Virus record (IMG/VR): IMGVR_UViG_3300034375_009452
Coordinates: 1-32,018 of that record
From: a virus
Length of the DNA stretch: 32,018 bases
Strand: one strand, 5' to 3'
Each line of letters starts with the position of its first letter. Position 1 is the first letter of the stretch. A program made the translations under genes and the position numbers. A model generated the notes under the pieces. That model had not been told where the DNA came from, did not search any database, and saw only the letters and a list, made by a program, of their open reading frames with translations. Of the stretch, positions 26,063 to 31,529 are shown piece after piece.

Positions 26063-26247
26063 ATTATATAATCTAAATAACGGATATTTGTGCTTTGATC
26101 GAGTTTACCGTTCTTGTCATAAGTTATGACAGTATAGATTGTATCTGTTACTTTATATTTTGCATCGGGAGCTTTGGCAATGGATTGTACGGTGTAATCT
26201 TTTTCATAAGAAGTAGGTACAGTAGCAGCTATAGAATTAACTTCCAT
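26059..26247 (-). CDS. Small hypothetical protein
   Basis: 62 residues from ATG 26247 (MEVNSIAATVPTSY), preceded by GGGAGAAG about 5 bases upstream. An upstream ATG at 26286 is in frame but lies inside the basic gene before it and has no ribosome site. The body is beta-like (DAKYKVTDTIYTVITYDKNG, IRYLDYII). It starts one base after the stop of the basic 57-residue gene and ends with an ATGA overlap into the next. Function unknown. Confidence 0.62.
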   Translation of the reverse strand: MEVNSIAATVPTSYEKDYTVQSIAKAPDAKYKVTDTIYTVITYDKNGKLDQSTNIRYLDYII

Positions 26248-26248
26248 T

Positions 26249-26422
26249 CTACTTCTCCCGTTTTTTGGCCCCGCGTTTGATATCATTACGAGTTGCAGCT
26301 GAAAGAGGTTTAGCTGTCCTCTTCTTCCTCGTCGAGGTCTTCTTCCTCGTCGTTGATCTCCTCTTCGTAGTCGTCGAGCCAGTCTTTCTTCTCGTCGACT
26401 TTTTCCTGCGTCTTACTGCCAT
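26249..26422 (-). CDS. Hidden highly basic protein overlapping an acidic gene
   Basis: 57 residues from ATG 26422 (MAVRRRKKSTRRKTGSTTTK...), with 26 Lys/Arg and only 2 acidic residues, ending LSAATRNDIKRGAKKREK. Its first 113 bases overlap the acidic C-terminal tail of the preceding gene in another frame, so the same codons read as GAC/GAG-rich acid in one frame and ACG/AAG/AGG-rich base in the other. A ribosome-site-like GGGAAGAG lies 8-10 bases upstream of ATG, and the gene ends one base before the next ATG. The non-overlapping C-terminus (positions 37-57) makes chance unlikely. A DNA-binding or condensing virion protein is an inference. Confidence 0.7.
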   Translation of the reverse strand: MAVRRRKKSTRRKTGSTTTKRRSTTRKKTSTRKKRTAKPLSAATRNDIKRGAKKREK

Positions 26423-26534
26423 CCCCGTTCTCTTCCCAGTATTTCATTAACTGGCTGCGGCTTTTGAATCTAGCAATTTCTTCATTCTTATCATCCATAA
26501 GAATCCAAGCCCTATTTTTATAAGCTATGTTCAT
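26310..26534 (-). CDS. Small protein with very acidic tail
   Basis: 74 residues. The N-terminal half is ordinary (MNIAYKNRAWILMDDKNEEI, then RFKSRSQLMKYWEENG), the C-terminal half is extremely acidic (WLDDYEEEINDEEEDLDEEEEDS). DNA of the acidic part is GC-richer than its flanks because it also encodes the basic 57-residue protein in another frame. It starts one base after the tiny membrane-protein gene. Function is unknown; acidic tails in phages can act as DNA mimics or chaperones, with no evidence for either here. Confidence 0.7.
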   Translation of the reverse strand: MNIAYKNRAWILMDDKNEEIARFKSRSQLMKYWEENGDGSKTQEKVDEKKDWLDDYEEEINDEEEDLDEEEEDS

Positions 26535-26535
26535 T

Positions 26536-26634
26536 TTATTCGCCCTTATTTAGGTCTACGAGGTTGTGACCCCACTTGGCCCATGCAATATGTGCAAACC
26601 AGCCAATAACTGCTCCAATTAGTATGTCAATCAT
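26536..26634 (-). CDS. Tiny membrane protein (32 residues)
   Basis: MIDILIGAVIGWFAHIAWAK and a hydrophilic end (WGHNLVDLNKGE). One membrane helix is visible. Its ATG overlaps the stop of the basic 31-residue peptide (ATGA), and AGGAG lies 7 bases upstream. Position and coupling support a real gene; the role is unknown. Confidence 0.62.
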   Translation of the reverse strand: MIDILIGAVIGWFAHIAWAKWGHNLVDLNKGE

Positions 26635-26726
26635 TTCATGCTCCTCTTTTTCTTCTTGCCGCGCTTTTTTGCAGCTTTCGATGGTCTACCACGTTTTTTA
26701 CCGTAAGTTCCTTTACCGTAAGGCAT
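26631..26726 (-). CDS. 31-residue basic peptide with AT-hook-like core
   Basis: It reads MPYGKGTYGKKRGRPSKAAK and continues with a Lys/Arg run. The RGRPS segment flanked by basic residues is an AT-hook-like core. I know similar MPYGKGTYG peptides from marine podoviruses and myoviruses, where they are uncharacterised. It is coupled to the tiny membrane protein by an ATGA overlap. Confidence 0.72.
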   Translation of the reverse strand: MPYGKGTYGKKRGRPSKAAKKRGKKKKRSMK

Positions 26727-26735
26727 TGTTTTCTC

Positions 26736-26924
26736 TTATGGAAGATAATCCCATTCTTGCATATAACAATTATGCTGTTGACTTTTTACCCAACATAGTT
26801 CTTGAATAAGTCGATTATACCATTGCTTATCGTACTCATCCGAAGCTTTATTCATATCTTGCTTTAATTGCGAGATACGAACATTAATATACTTATCAAT
26901 GTCTTTTGGCCTATTTCTTTTCAT
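26736..26924 (-). CDS. Small hypothetical protein
   Basis: 62 residues, helical and charged (DIDKYINVRISQLKQDMNKA, then WYNRLIQELCWVKSQQHN). The start overlaps the preceding stop as ATGA. No membrane segment and no known motif; function unknown. Confidence 0.6.
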   Translation of the reverse strand: MKRNRPKDIDKYINVRISQLKQDMNKASDEYDKQWYNRLIQELCWVKSQQHNCYMQEWDYLP

Positions 26925-27124
26925 TCGAGTAACAATGATACAATTACACCTGCCAAAAATAGAATCATGCTTCCTGCGCCTACAAGAAGTCGACTCTCCA
27001 TTCGAGATAATGTCTCTTCAATTTCTTCAAGTCGATTGAAGGTAGTTTTCCACCTTTCTTCGCACTGAGCTTCATGAGTAGACATTTCTTTTTCAATTGC
27101 TACAACTCGATCTTCTATATCCAT
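26921..27124 (-). CDS. Small coiled-coil membrane protein (holin-accessory-like)
   Basis: 67 residues. Residues 1-45 form a charged coiled coil (IEDRVVAIEKEMSTHEAQCE, TFNRLEEIEETLSRMESRL) and one C-terminal membrane helix follows (GAGSMILFLAGVIVSLLLE). This build is like XhlA-type proteins that work beside holins. It overlaps its neighbours by 1 and 4 bases. The lysis link is only by shape. Confidence 0.62.
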   Translation of the reverse strand: MDIEDRVVAIEKEMSTHEAQCEERWKTTFNRLEEIEETLSRMESRLLVGAGSMILFLAGVIVSLLLE

Positions 27125-27549
27125 TATTTTAGTAGTGTAAGAATAAGAAACAATGTAGGCACAAAAAGTGCTATTCCACAGATAAAGTATACTACGTACA
27201 ACGCAAGTTGAGCATAGTATGCTCGCTTTTCACGTTCCTCTCTTTCTCTTTGCTCTCGTTCTTCTTTGGCTTTCTTTTGAAACTGAAGCCAGTCATCCCA
27301 CATTCCTGGACGACCCGCCCAGATCATATGCTCTTTAAGATGTTCTTCCATCTCTTTGATTTTTTCAAGCTCCATGAAAGCTTGTAAATCACTTTTGTAT
27401 CCATTTTTATTGGATTTTCTCTGTAGTTCAGTTTTGCTATCAAAGAACTTAGAAACGACTCCAGCTATATCATACAGCTCTTTACCGTTTCCAATTGCTT
27501 CTTTTATTACGCCAAACGCAGCATTCGCCATCGCAATTTCTGCGAGCAT
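27124..27549 (-). CDS. Hypothetical membrane protein with charged helix
   Basis: 141 residues. The N-terminal half has LYDIAGVVSKFFDSKTELQR, then a long Lys/Glu/Arg helix (about 60-105) including WAGRPGMWDDWLQFQKKAKE. The C-terminal membrane segment is YYAQLALYVVYFICGIALFV and continues hydrophobic to the end. This protein type is frequent near terminase genes in marine phages and has no assigned function that I know. Confidence 0.6.
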   Translation of the reverse strand: MLAEIAMANAAFGVIKEAIGNGKELYDIAGVVSKFFDSKTELQRKSNKNGYKSDLQAFMELEKIKEMEEHLKEHMIWAGRPGMWDDWLQFQKKAKEEREQREREEREKRAYYAQLALYVVYFICGIALFVPTLFLILTLLK

Positions 27550-27565
27550 TGAAGTTCTCTAAGGA

Positions 27566-28027
27566 TTAGTCCTCCTTGAGTAGTTTCTCCATCAGCTTTC
27601 CGTAATTACCTTGGCCAAATGGCAAACCCTCAGTATTGATTTGTACATTGTTTTGAGTTCTTACGTTTGAAGTCTCTGCTTTCACCATTTCGGCTTGAGC
27701 TTTGATTTCATCCATTCTCATACGATGCGCCATCTGAAGTAAGTCTGCCAAGTCTTTACTTGAGTATACTCCGGTTTCTTGCGCCTCCTCTAATTTTGAT
27801 TTAATGATTTCGTCAAGGGCTGTAGCAATATTATTCTTGTTACGAAACCCCATGTCTAAGTATACAGTATCTATATACTTTTTTACTTCTCGCTTATTAA
27901 GTATATCAACAACTTTATTTTCAGGAACGGCTAAATACTCGCACACTGCACGAATATTTCCAAATTGCAAATAGCAATTTGCCACTTCCAACCCTTCTGG
28001 AGAGATTGTTGTTAATTCCTTACTCAT
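27566..28027 (-). CDS. terS: Terminase small subunit (probable)
   Basis: 153 residues. The N-terminal third carries a helix-turn-helix-like part (QFGNIRAVCEYLAVPENKVV, NKREVKKYIDTVYLDMGF), followed by a long central helix (ATALDEIIKSKLEEAQETG, LADLLQMAHRMRMDEIKAQA) for oligomerisation and a C-terminal tail (GLPFGQGNYGKLMEKLLKED) suited to bind the large subunit. This layout and length are typical for small terminases. It starts a block directly after a consensus promoter. The large subunit lies 4.5 kb downstream. Confidence 0.68.
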   Translation of the reverse strand: MSKELTTISPEGLEVANCYLQFGNIRAVCEYLAVPENKVVDILNKREVKKYIDTVYLDMGFRNKNNIATALDEIIKSKLEEAQETGVYSSKDLADLLQMAHRMRMDEIKAQAEMVKAETSNVRTQNNVQINTEGLPFGQGNYGKLMEKLLKED

Positions 28028-28032
28028 TTTTA

Positions 28033-28061
28033 ATTATACCTCTAAGGGGATGTTTTGTCAA
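28033..28061 (-). promoter_or_regulatory. Consensus sigma70 promoter before terS
   Basis: Minus strand TTGACA (28061-28056), 17 bases, TATAAT (28038-28033). The start codon is only 5 bases after the -10 box, so the transcript is predicted to begin at or next to the ATG. Confidence 0.9.
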
Positions 28062-28149
28062 GGTTTAAATTTCGGTAGTATTTCCATAGTTTGTACGCAT
28101 AGTTTGCGTGCATAGGACAGTGTTTAGGGTTGTACTTAACATAAGACAT
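28042..28149 (-). CDS. Possible 35-residue protein after the methyltransferase
   Basis: From ATG 28149 the frame reads MSYVKYNPKHCPMHANYAYK, then LWKYYRNLNLDKTSP. A longer form of 80 residues from 28284 would overlap the methyltransferase in another frame. The aromatic, basic composition looks protein-like, but the ribosome site is weak and the 3' end overlaps the terS promoter, so it is tentative. Confidence 0.35.
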   Translation of the reverse strand: MSYVKYNPKHCPMHANYAYKLWKYYRNLNLDKTSP

Positions 28150-28156
28150 AAATTCT

Positions 28157-28756
28157 TTAAGATCCCCACTGATCTGCCATTGCTGCGGCAATTCCAAAGA
28201 ACGTGATAGATCGTTCTTTGCCCTGTCCTCCTCCGAACTTGTCATATCCAGTATCTCCTTGGTTGCCCCATCTTGGCTTACCATTTACTATTCGAGGTTC
28301 AACATACCCCGTAGGTTGTAAGGGTGCCAAGCCCCTCAGCCACAAACCCGTTTTCTTTGACGCATCTTCTTCGTAGTTATAGGGCTGGACGTATTGGGGC
28401 TTTGGCATAAAATCGAGGCGGGTATTAATGCAACCCACCGGGTTCTCAATGCACATTTTTTCTACGGGAGCTTCCCATAGTTTTGTAATAAATTTTAAGG
28501 CTTCTTCTGTTTTTTCCGCTCTTCCCGGGACTTTGTTGTTCCAATGTAGTCCAGAAGAAGCCAGATAGGTGCAAGGAGGGTGCAAAATAGCAATATCCCA
28601 GTCATTGTTATATAGTACATCTAGTACGTCTCCTTGGTAGTGAACGCCATGAGGACTCTCGCTAGGCAAGAGATCGCAAGAAACAGCATCGTGCCCCATT
28701 GCATTGAAACAATCTCGCACGGTTCCTGAAAACTCACACCCTACTAATACTTTCAA
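28157..28756 (-). CDS. Phage DNA cytosine methyltransferase-like protein
   Basis: 199 residues beginning with TTG (MKVLVGCEFSGTVRDCF). No ATG or GTG is available in frame before an upstream stop, and the family usually starts with these residues. SAM-binding start LVGCEFSG, catalytic-type LHPPCTYLASSG (about 71-82), MCIENPVG (about 116-123) and the closing SITFFGIAAAMADQW fit the C5-methyltransferase-like family common in phages. It lacks a clear target-recognition domain, so it may be a short form with relaxed specificity, or may modify a precursor. It overlaps the 59-residue gene upstream by 23 bases. Confidence 0.75.
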   Translation of the reverse strand: MKVLVGCEFSGTVRDCFNAMGHDAVSCDLLPSESPHGVHYQGDVLDVLYNNDWDIAILHPPCTYLASSGLHWNNKVPGRAEKTEEALKFITKLWEAPVEKMCIENPVGCINTRLDFMPKPQYVQPYNYEEDASKKTGLWLRGLAPLQPTGYVEPRIVNGKPRWGNQGDTGYDKFGGGQGKERSITFFGIAAAMADQWGS

Positions 28757-28913
28757 TTCTAATCACCGTTGATTTTAAAACGTCTTCGAAAGAGCCATCG
28801 CTTTTGAGAATAATCAGACGATCGCTACTACCATTATTTAATTCTTTTGGCATTGCACCAGTTACTTCAAGTGTATGCCCTTTTGTCCAATGTTTGTAAA
28901 TTACTTTTACCAT
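28734..28913 (-). CDS. First gene of the leftward operon, small hypothetical protein
   Basis: 59 residues: MVKVIYKHWTKGHTLEVTGA, MPKELNNGSSDRLIILKSDG, SFEDVLKSTVIRIESISRV. Ribosome site AGAGG lies 6 bases before ATG. It begins about 25 bases after the -10 box of the leftward promoter and overlaps the TTG start of the methyltransferase by 23 bases. The short beta-rich sequence is SH3-like by eye; function unknown. Confidence 0.72.
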   Translation of the reverse strand: MVKVIYKHWTKGHTLEVTGAMPKELNNGSSDRLIILKSDGSFEDVLKSTVIRIESISRV

Positions 28914-28938
28914 GTGTACCTCTGTGAGATTATGCTAT

Positions 28939-28968
28939 ATTGTATCCCGAAAGAGCACCAAATGTCAA
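28939..28968 (-). promoter_or_regulatory. Proximal sigma70 promoter of the leftward operon
   Basis: Minus strand TTGACA (28968-28963), 18 bases, TACAAT (28944-28939). The first gene starts 25 bases downstream. Confidence 0.8.
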
Positions 28969-29027
28969 GGCTTATTTTTGGTTAGGTGTTCAAAAAATCC
29001 CAAAGTTTTACGTGTGGGGTAGCGCGC

Positions 29028-29046
29028 GCAAATGAGAATCATTCTC
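29028..29046. promoter_or_regulatory. Fur-box-like palindrome
   Basis: GCAAATGAGAATCATTCTC matches the 19-base Fur consensus GATAATGATAATCATTATC at 15 of 19 positions, with the central AATCATT and the palindrome GAGAAT-C-ATTCTC intact. It lies downstream of the distal leftward promoter and upstream of the proximal one. Real binding is not shown by sequence alone. Confidence 0.55.
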
Positions 29047-29073
29047 GTCTAGAAACCGCCCACCCCGGCCTGG

Positions 29074-29102
29074 CCTATAGCACAGACCCGGCCCGGCGTC
29101 AA
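29074..29102 (-). promoter_or_regulatory. Distal leftward sigma70-type promoter
   Basis: Minus strand TTGACG (29102-29097), 17 bases, TATAGG (29079-29074). The start point would lie about 20 bases before the Fur-box-like site. Confidence 0.55.
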
Positions 29103-29106
29103 GCAA

Positions 29107-29135
29107 TTTTTTTGTGAAATATTCACATAAAAAAA
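29107..29135. other. A/T-flanked hairpin between divergent promoters
   Basis: TTTTTTTGTGAA and TTCACATAAAAAAA pair around ATA with one bulged T; the core TGTGAA-ATA-TTCACA is a perfect inverted repeat. It could be a weak two-way terminator or an operator. GC content of the stem is low for a terminator. Confidence 0.5.
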
Positions 29136-29138
29136 GCT

Positions 29139-29192
29139 GTACTTTTGGGCACGGGTTCGGTTATAATCTTTTCATCGGATGGGGATTGGCCC
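29139..29192 (+). promoter_or_regulatory. Rightward promoter and shared leader of the cassette
   Basis: TATAAT at 29162-29167 with a weak -35 (GTACTT, 29139-29144) 17 bases upstream. The leader that follows (TTTTCATCGGATGGGGATTG, GCCC) is nearly the same as the leader of the zinc-ribbon gene at 31266-31292. Confidence 0.6.
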
Positions 29193-29218
29193 TGTCCCTT
29201 TTTAAAAGGTAGCATCTT

Positions 29219-29512
29219 ATGTCTAACTACACTGATAAAATGGTCGCGGCGATTCGCTCTGCGGCTCCTCTTAACCTCGCCAAAGCTAAGGCACTTGCCG
29301 AGCAATTCGGGAGCGTATCACATCGCTCGGTCATTAGCAAGGCGCAAAGCCTCGGCGTTGAATACGTCAAGGCCGCTCCCGCCGCGCGTCAGCCTCGCGG
29401 CATCACTAAGGCGGAATATCTAGCCGCCATTCGCAAGGGTTTAAACCTTGCTGATCGCGAAGGCGATCTAACCAAGGCGGAGCTTTCCGCCGTGTTGCAG
29501 GCTATCGCATGA
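29219..29512 (+). CDS. Small HTH-like phage protein
   Basis: 97 residues. Two helical halves: residues 1-50 (MSNYTDKMVAAIRSAAPLNL, AKALAEQFGSVSHRSVISKA, QSLGVEY) resemble a small DNA-binding fold seen in many phage proteins with the pattern ...A..LA..FG...RSVI.KA..LG..Y. Residues 60-97 form another helical pair (ITKAEYLAAIRKGLNLADRE). As first gene of the cassette it could be its regulator. Ribosome site AAAAGG is about 9 bases upstream. Base composition is much richer in GC than in the leftward genes. Confidence 0.7.
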   Translation: MSNYTDKMVAAIRSAAPLNLAKAKALAEQFGSVSHRSVISKAQSLGVEYVKAAPAARQPRGITKAEYLAAIRKGLNLADREGDLTKAELSAVLQAIA

Positions 29513-29706
29513 TAGCCTTTGCCGCTTGGATCGGGGCCGCTTGCATGATGGCGGCCCCTTTCATCATCGACACGAGCGCGGGAAAATATCTTGCGATTGT
29601 CGGTTTGGCATTATTAACATTGCAAGCGATTGCCAATCGGTGCTATAATCTGGTCTTGCTTAACATCGTTGGTATCGGAGGATATTTTTATGCGCTTTAT
29701 CTATGA
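29509..29706 (+). CDS. Small membrane protein of the cassette
   Basis: 65 residues, almost wholly hydrophobic, with about three membrane segments (residues 3-20, 27-43 and 46-64). The start overlaps the previous stop as ATGA. It overlaps the HAD phosphatase gene by 17 bases. No motif is recognised; the tight coupling to the phosphatase suggests a common job or membrane anchoring. Confidence 0.65.
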   Translation: MIAFAAWIGAACMMAAPFIIDTSAGKYLAIVGLALLTLQAIANRCYNLVLLNIVGIGGYFYALYL

Positions 29707-30163
29707 TTTAGATCACACTGTGATCGACTCGTCACATCGTCAGCTTACACTTGCTGACGGCTCACTCGATCTGGATCACTGGATCGAAAACAACACGCCC
29801 GAAAAAATCGCGCGTGACCGACTGCTACCGCTTGCCCGTCACTGGCGAGCGCAACGCGAACGCGGCTGTGAGATCGTGGTCTGCACTGCTCGCGTTATGG
29901 GTGCGGCAGATTACGAATATCTGCGCGCAAATAACCTCGAATGGGATGCTTGCCTATCGCGCCCACTCGGTAACACTAACCCAGACGGCGAGCTAAAATT
30001 TGCACTATTGCAAAAATACGCTCGCGCAAAGACTCACTCATGGGCTAGGTTTTGCAAATTTAGCCTAATGATAGATGACAATAAAAACGTCATCTCTTAC
30101 TTGACTGCTCGCGGCTTGCGGGTTTATAATGCACTTGAAATTAACGCGAGGTTAGCGGCATGA
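29690..30163 (+). CDS. HAD-family phosphatase (PNK-3'-phosphatase/5'-nucleotidase-like)
   Basis: 157 residues from ATG 29690, preceded by GGAGG at 7 bases. Motif I is IYDLDHTVIDS with both catalytic Asp, motif II VVCTARV (Thr), a Lys in GELKFALLQKYA and motif IV LMIDDNKNV. The phrase LSRPLGNTNPDGELKFALLQ recalls the 3'-phosphatase half of T4 polynucleotide kinase (L.MR...D.R.D...K), though the kinase half is absent. Substrate could be a nucleotide or a nucleic-acid end. It overlaps the next gene by ATGA. The upstream in-frame ATG (29630) lies inside the membrane-protein gene and has no ribosome site. Confidence 0.82.
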   Translation: MRFIYDLDHTVIDSSHRQLTLADGSLDLDHWIENNTPEKIARDRLLPLARHWRAQRERGCEIVVCTARVMGAADYEYLRANNLEWDACLSRPLGNTNPDGELKFALLQKYARAKTHSWARFCKFSLMIDDNKNVISYLTARGLRVYNALEINARLAA

Positions 30164-30669
30164 TAATTCGATCTACTGACTCAATCCCAGAAATCACCCC
30201 GATCTCTGGCATGGCTTGGCACTACGTTTGGGAATTGCTCGAATTTGGTGTTTTCAAAAACGGCTACGCTCGACACGCCTACAAGAACGGCAAGCATGGC
30301 GGCATTGAGCGTGTGCGCTGGTGTTTGCAAGATTGCGAGGACGCTTTCGGCTACAATCGCGGAGAGCTTCACGCTCGCATCTGGCGGATGCGTTTGGGCG
30401 ACAACGAAACGGTGCTCGCGGCAGAGCAATTTGTTCACTCACGCGAGGCAAACCGCGAGGACAAAGCCATGCTGTATGACAAGCGTTGGCTTGACGTTGG
30501 CGGTAAATCGGAATTTTATTTCTGTGACCAAAAAACTGCGTTGACTCGCTACGCCAATAGCTACCGCAAAACCAATCTGGCAATCGGTGCGGCGGTGCGT
30601 GATTTCAAACGCGCAAAGGGAATCCACGGCTGTCCCTACCCTGTTGACTATGAGGAGGTTTTAGCATGA
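30160..30669 (+). CDS. Cassette protein of unknown function
   Basis: 169 residues, soluble, Arg/Tyr/Trp-rich. Visible parts are an N-terminal ISGMAWHYVWELLEFGVFKN, the middle GIERVRWCLQDCEDAFGYNR and the C-terminal KTNLAIGAAVRDFKRAKGIH. No catalytic motif is clear. It is locked between phosphatase and PPK2 by 4-base overlaps at both ends, so it is very probably a partner in the same process. Confidence 0.7.
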   Translation: MIIRSTDSIPEITPISGMAWHYVWELLEFGVFKNGYARHAYKNGKHGGIERVRWCLQDCEDAFGYNRGELHARIWRMRLGDNETVLAAEQFVHSREANREDKAMLYDKRWLDVGGKSEFYFCDQKTALTRYANSYRKTNLAIGAAVRDFKRAKGIHGCPYPVDYEEVLA

Positions 30670-31265
30670 AAAACCTACAAGCAAAACTAAACCGGCTCGC
30701 GGAGAATCTCTCCGCTCCGGTTGCGGTAATTTTAGAAGGGCGAGACACTGCGGGCAAATCCTCGACCATTCGAGAATTGACCCACTACCTGCCGCCCGAT
30801 CTTTATAGCGTTTGCCTTTCGCACAAACCTAGCAAACGCGCAATGTCATCATGGCTGGCATATTGGGAAACCAAACTACCAAAGCAAAACCAAATCGTGT
30901 TTTTTGATCGCTCTTGGTATTCTCGCGCGATGGTGCAACATATCAACGGATGGTGTACACCGAAACAATACGAGATTTTTATGCGCGACCATAAAAATTG
31001 GGAAGCTAATCAGCCGGTGCGCTTGATTAAATTTTGGCTTTCGATTTCGGAAGATGAACAAAAACGCCGAATCGAAATGCGAAAAAATTCTCCGCTGACT
31101 TATTGGAAATTTTCGCCCAACGATGAAAATGCGCTTTCACACTATGACAGAATGAGCATTTTGAAAGAGCGCGTTATTGATTCCGATTGGCACACAATTA
31201 ATTTTGAAAATAAACGCGCGGGAATAAAAAAATTGCTTGACACATTATGCCGCGATCTGGCATAA
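30666..31265 (+). CDS. Short polyphosphate kinase 2 (PPK2) family protein
   Basis: 199 residues. The PPK2 signature is clear: Walker A region VILEGRDTAGKSSTI (about 22-36), lid/substrate section LSHKPSKRAMSSWLAYWETKL (shifted from the usual PPK2 E/W pattern), Walker B VFFDRSWYSRAMVQ (about 79-92) and KFWLSISEDEQKRRIEMR followed by SPLTYWKFSPND. PPK2 enzymes move phosphate between polyphosphate and nucleotides (AMP/ADP/GDP, class dependent). It is shorter than usual PPK2 domains (about 230-300), mostly at the N-terminus. Phage-borne PPK2 is uncommon; with the HAD phosphatase nearby a nucleotide-pool role is suggested. Class and direction cannot be told from sequence alone. Confidence 0.88.
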   Translation: MKNLQAKLNRLAENLSAPVAVILEGRDTAGKSSTIRELTHYLPPDLYSVCLSHKPSKRAMSSWLAYWETKLPKQNQIVFFDRSWYSRAMVQHINGWCTPKQYEIFMRDHKNWEANQPVRLIKFWLSISEDEQKRRIEMRKNSPLTYWKFSPNDENALSHYDRMSILKERVIDSDWHTINFENKRAGIKKLLDTLCRDLA

Positions 31266-31292
31266 TGTTTTTATCGACTCGGGGATTGGCCC
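31237..31292 (+). promoter_or_regulatory. Promoter and shared leader before the zinc-ribbon gene
   Basis: TTGACA (31237-31242), 18 bases, CATAAT (31261-31266), placed in the end of the PPK2 gene. The leader TTTTTATCGACTCGGGGATT, GGCCCC repeats that of the cassette promoter and contains the GGGG/CCCC arms of a small hairpin. AAGGAG follows 8 bases before ATG. Confidence 0.75.
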
Positions 31293-31311
31293 CATTTAAG
31301 GAGAGCGAAAA

Positions 31312-31527
31312 ATGTCTGCACAATACTCTAGCCACGTTACTCAGGAAGACCTTTTCGACTTGGCGGCTTACCGTCACTTTGACACTTGCCGGAGCTGTGG
31401 CAAGACCTGCCCTGCCGCTAACTACTACGAAGGGCGCGTTTGCCACGTTTGCTACAACGAAGACCTAGACTTTTGGTCAGCTTGGGACTGGAGGTTCGAG
31501 TGGGAGTGGAGCCGAAAAGCCAAGTGA
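31312..31527 (+). CDS. Small zinc-ribbon protein
   Basis: 71 residues. Two C-x2-C pairs (DTCRSCGKTC, RVCHVCYNED) flank an Asn/Tyr-rich loop, as in zinc ribbons, followed by a Trp/Asp-rich end (DLDFWSAWDWRFEWEWSRKA). Ribosome site AAGGAG is clear. It has its own promoter with the same leader as the cassette start, so both ends of the cassette may be co-regulated. DNA- or protein-binding is likely; its target is unknown. Confidence 0.75.
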   Translation: MSAQYSSHVTQEDLFDLAAYRHFDTCRSCGKTCPAANYYEGRVCHVCYNEDLDFWSAWDWRFEWEWSRKAK

Positions 31528-31529
31528 CG

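Larger units (their letters stand above)
28914..29218. promoter_or_regulatory. Divergent control region between the leftward and rightward operons
   Basis: These 305 bases hold no gene. They contain two tandem leftward promoters (28939-28968 and 29074-29102), a Fur-box-like palindrome (29028-29046), an A/T-rich hairpin with a TGTGAA/TTCACA core (29107-29135) and the rightward promoter and leader (29139-29192). The GC content rises sharply within this region. Confidence 0.8.

Noticed and set aside
29113-29127. CRP-type site TGTGA...TCACA
   Set aside because: The spacer between half-sites is 5 bases, not 6, so CRP binding is unlikely.
30181-30627. Minus-strand open frames opposite the unknown cassette gene
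   Set aside because: They are shadows of a GC-rich coding frame without ribosome sites, although leftward promoters could transcribe them.
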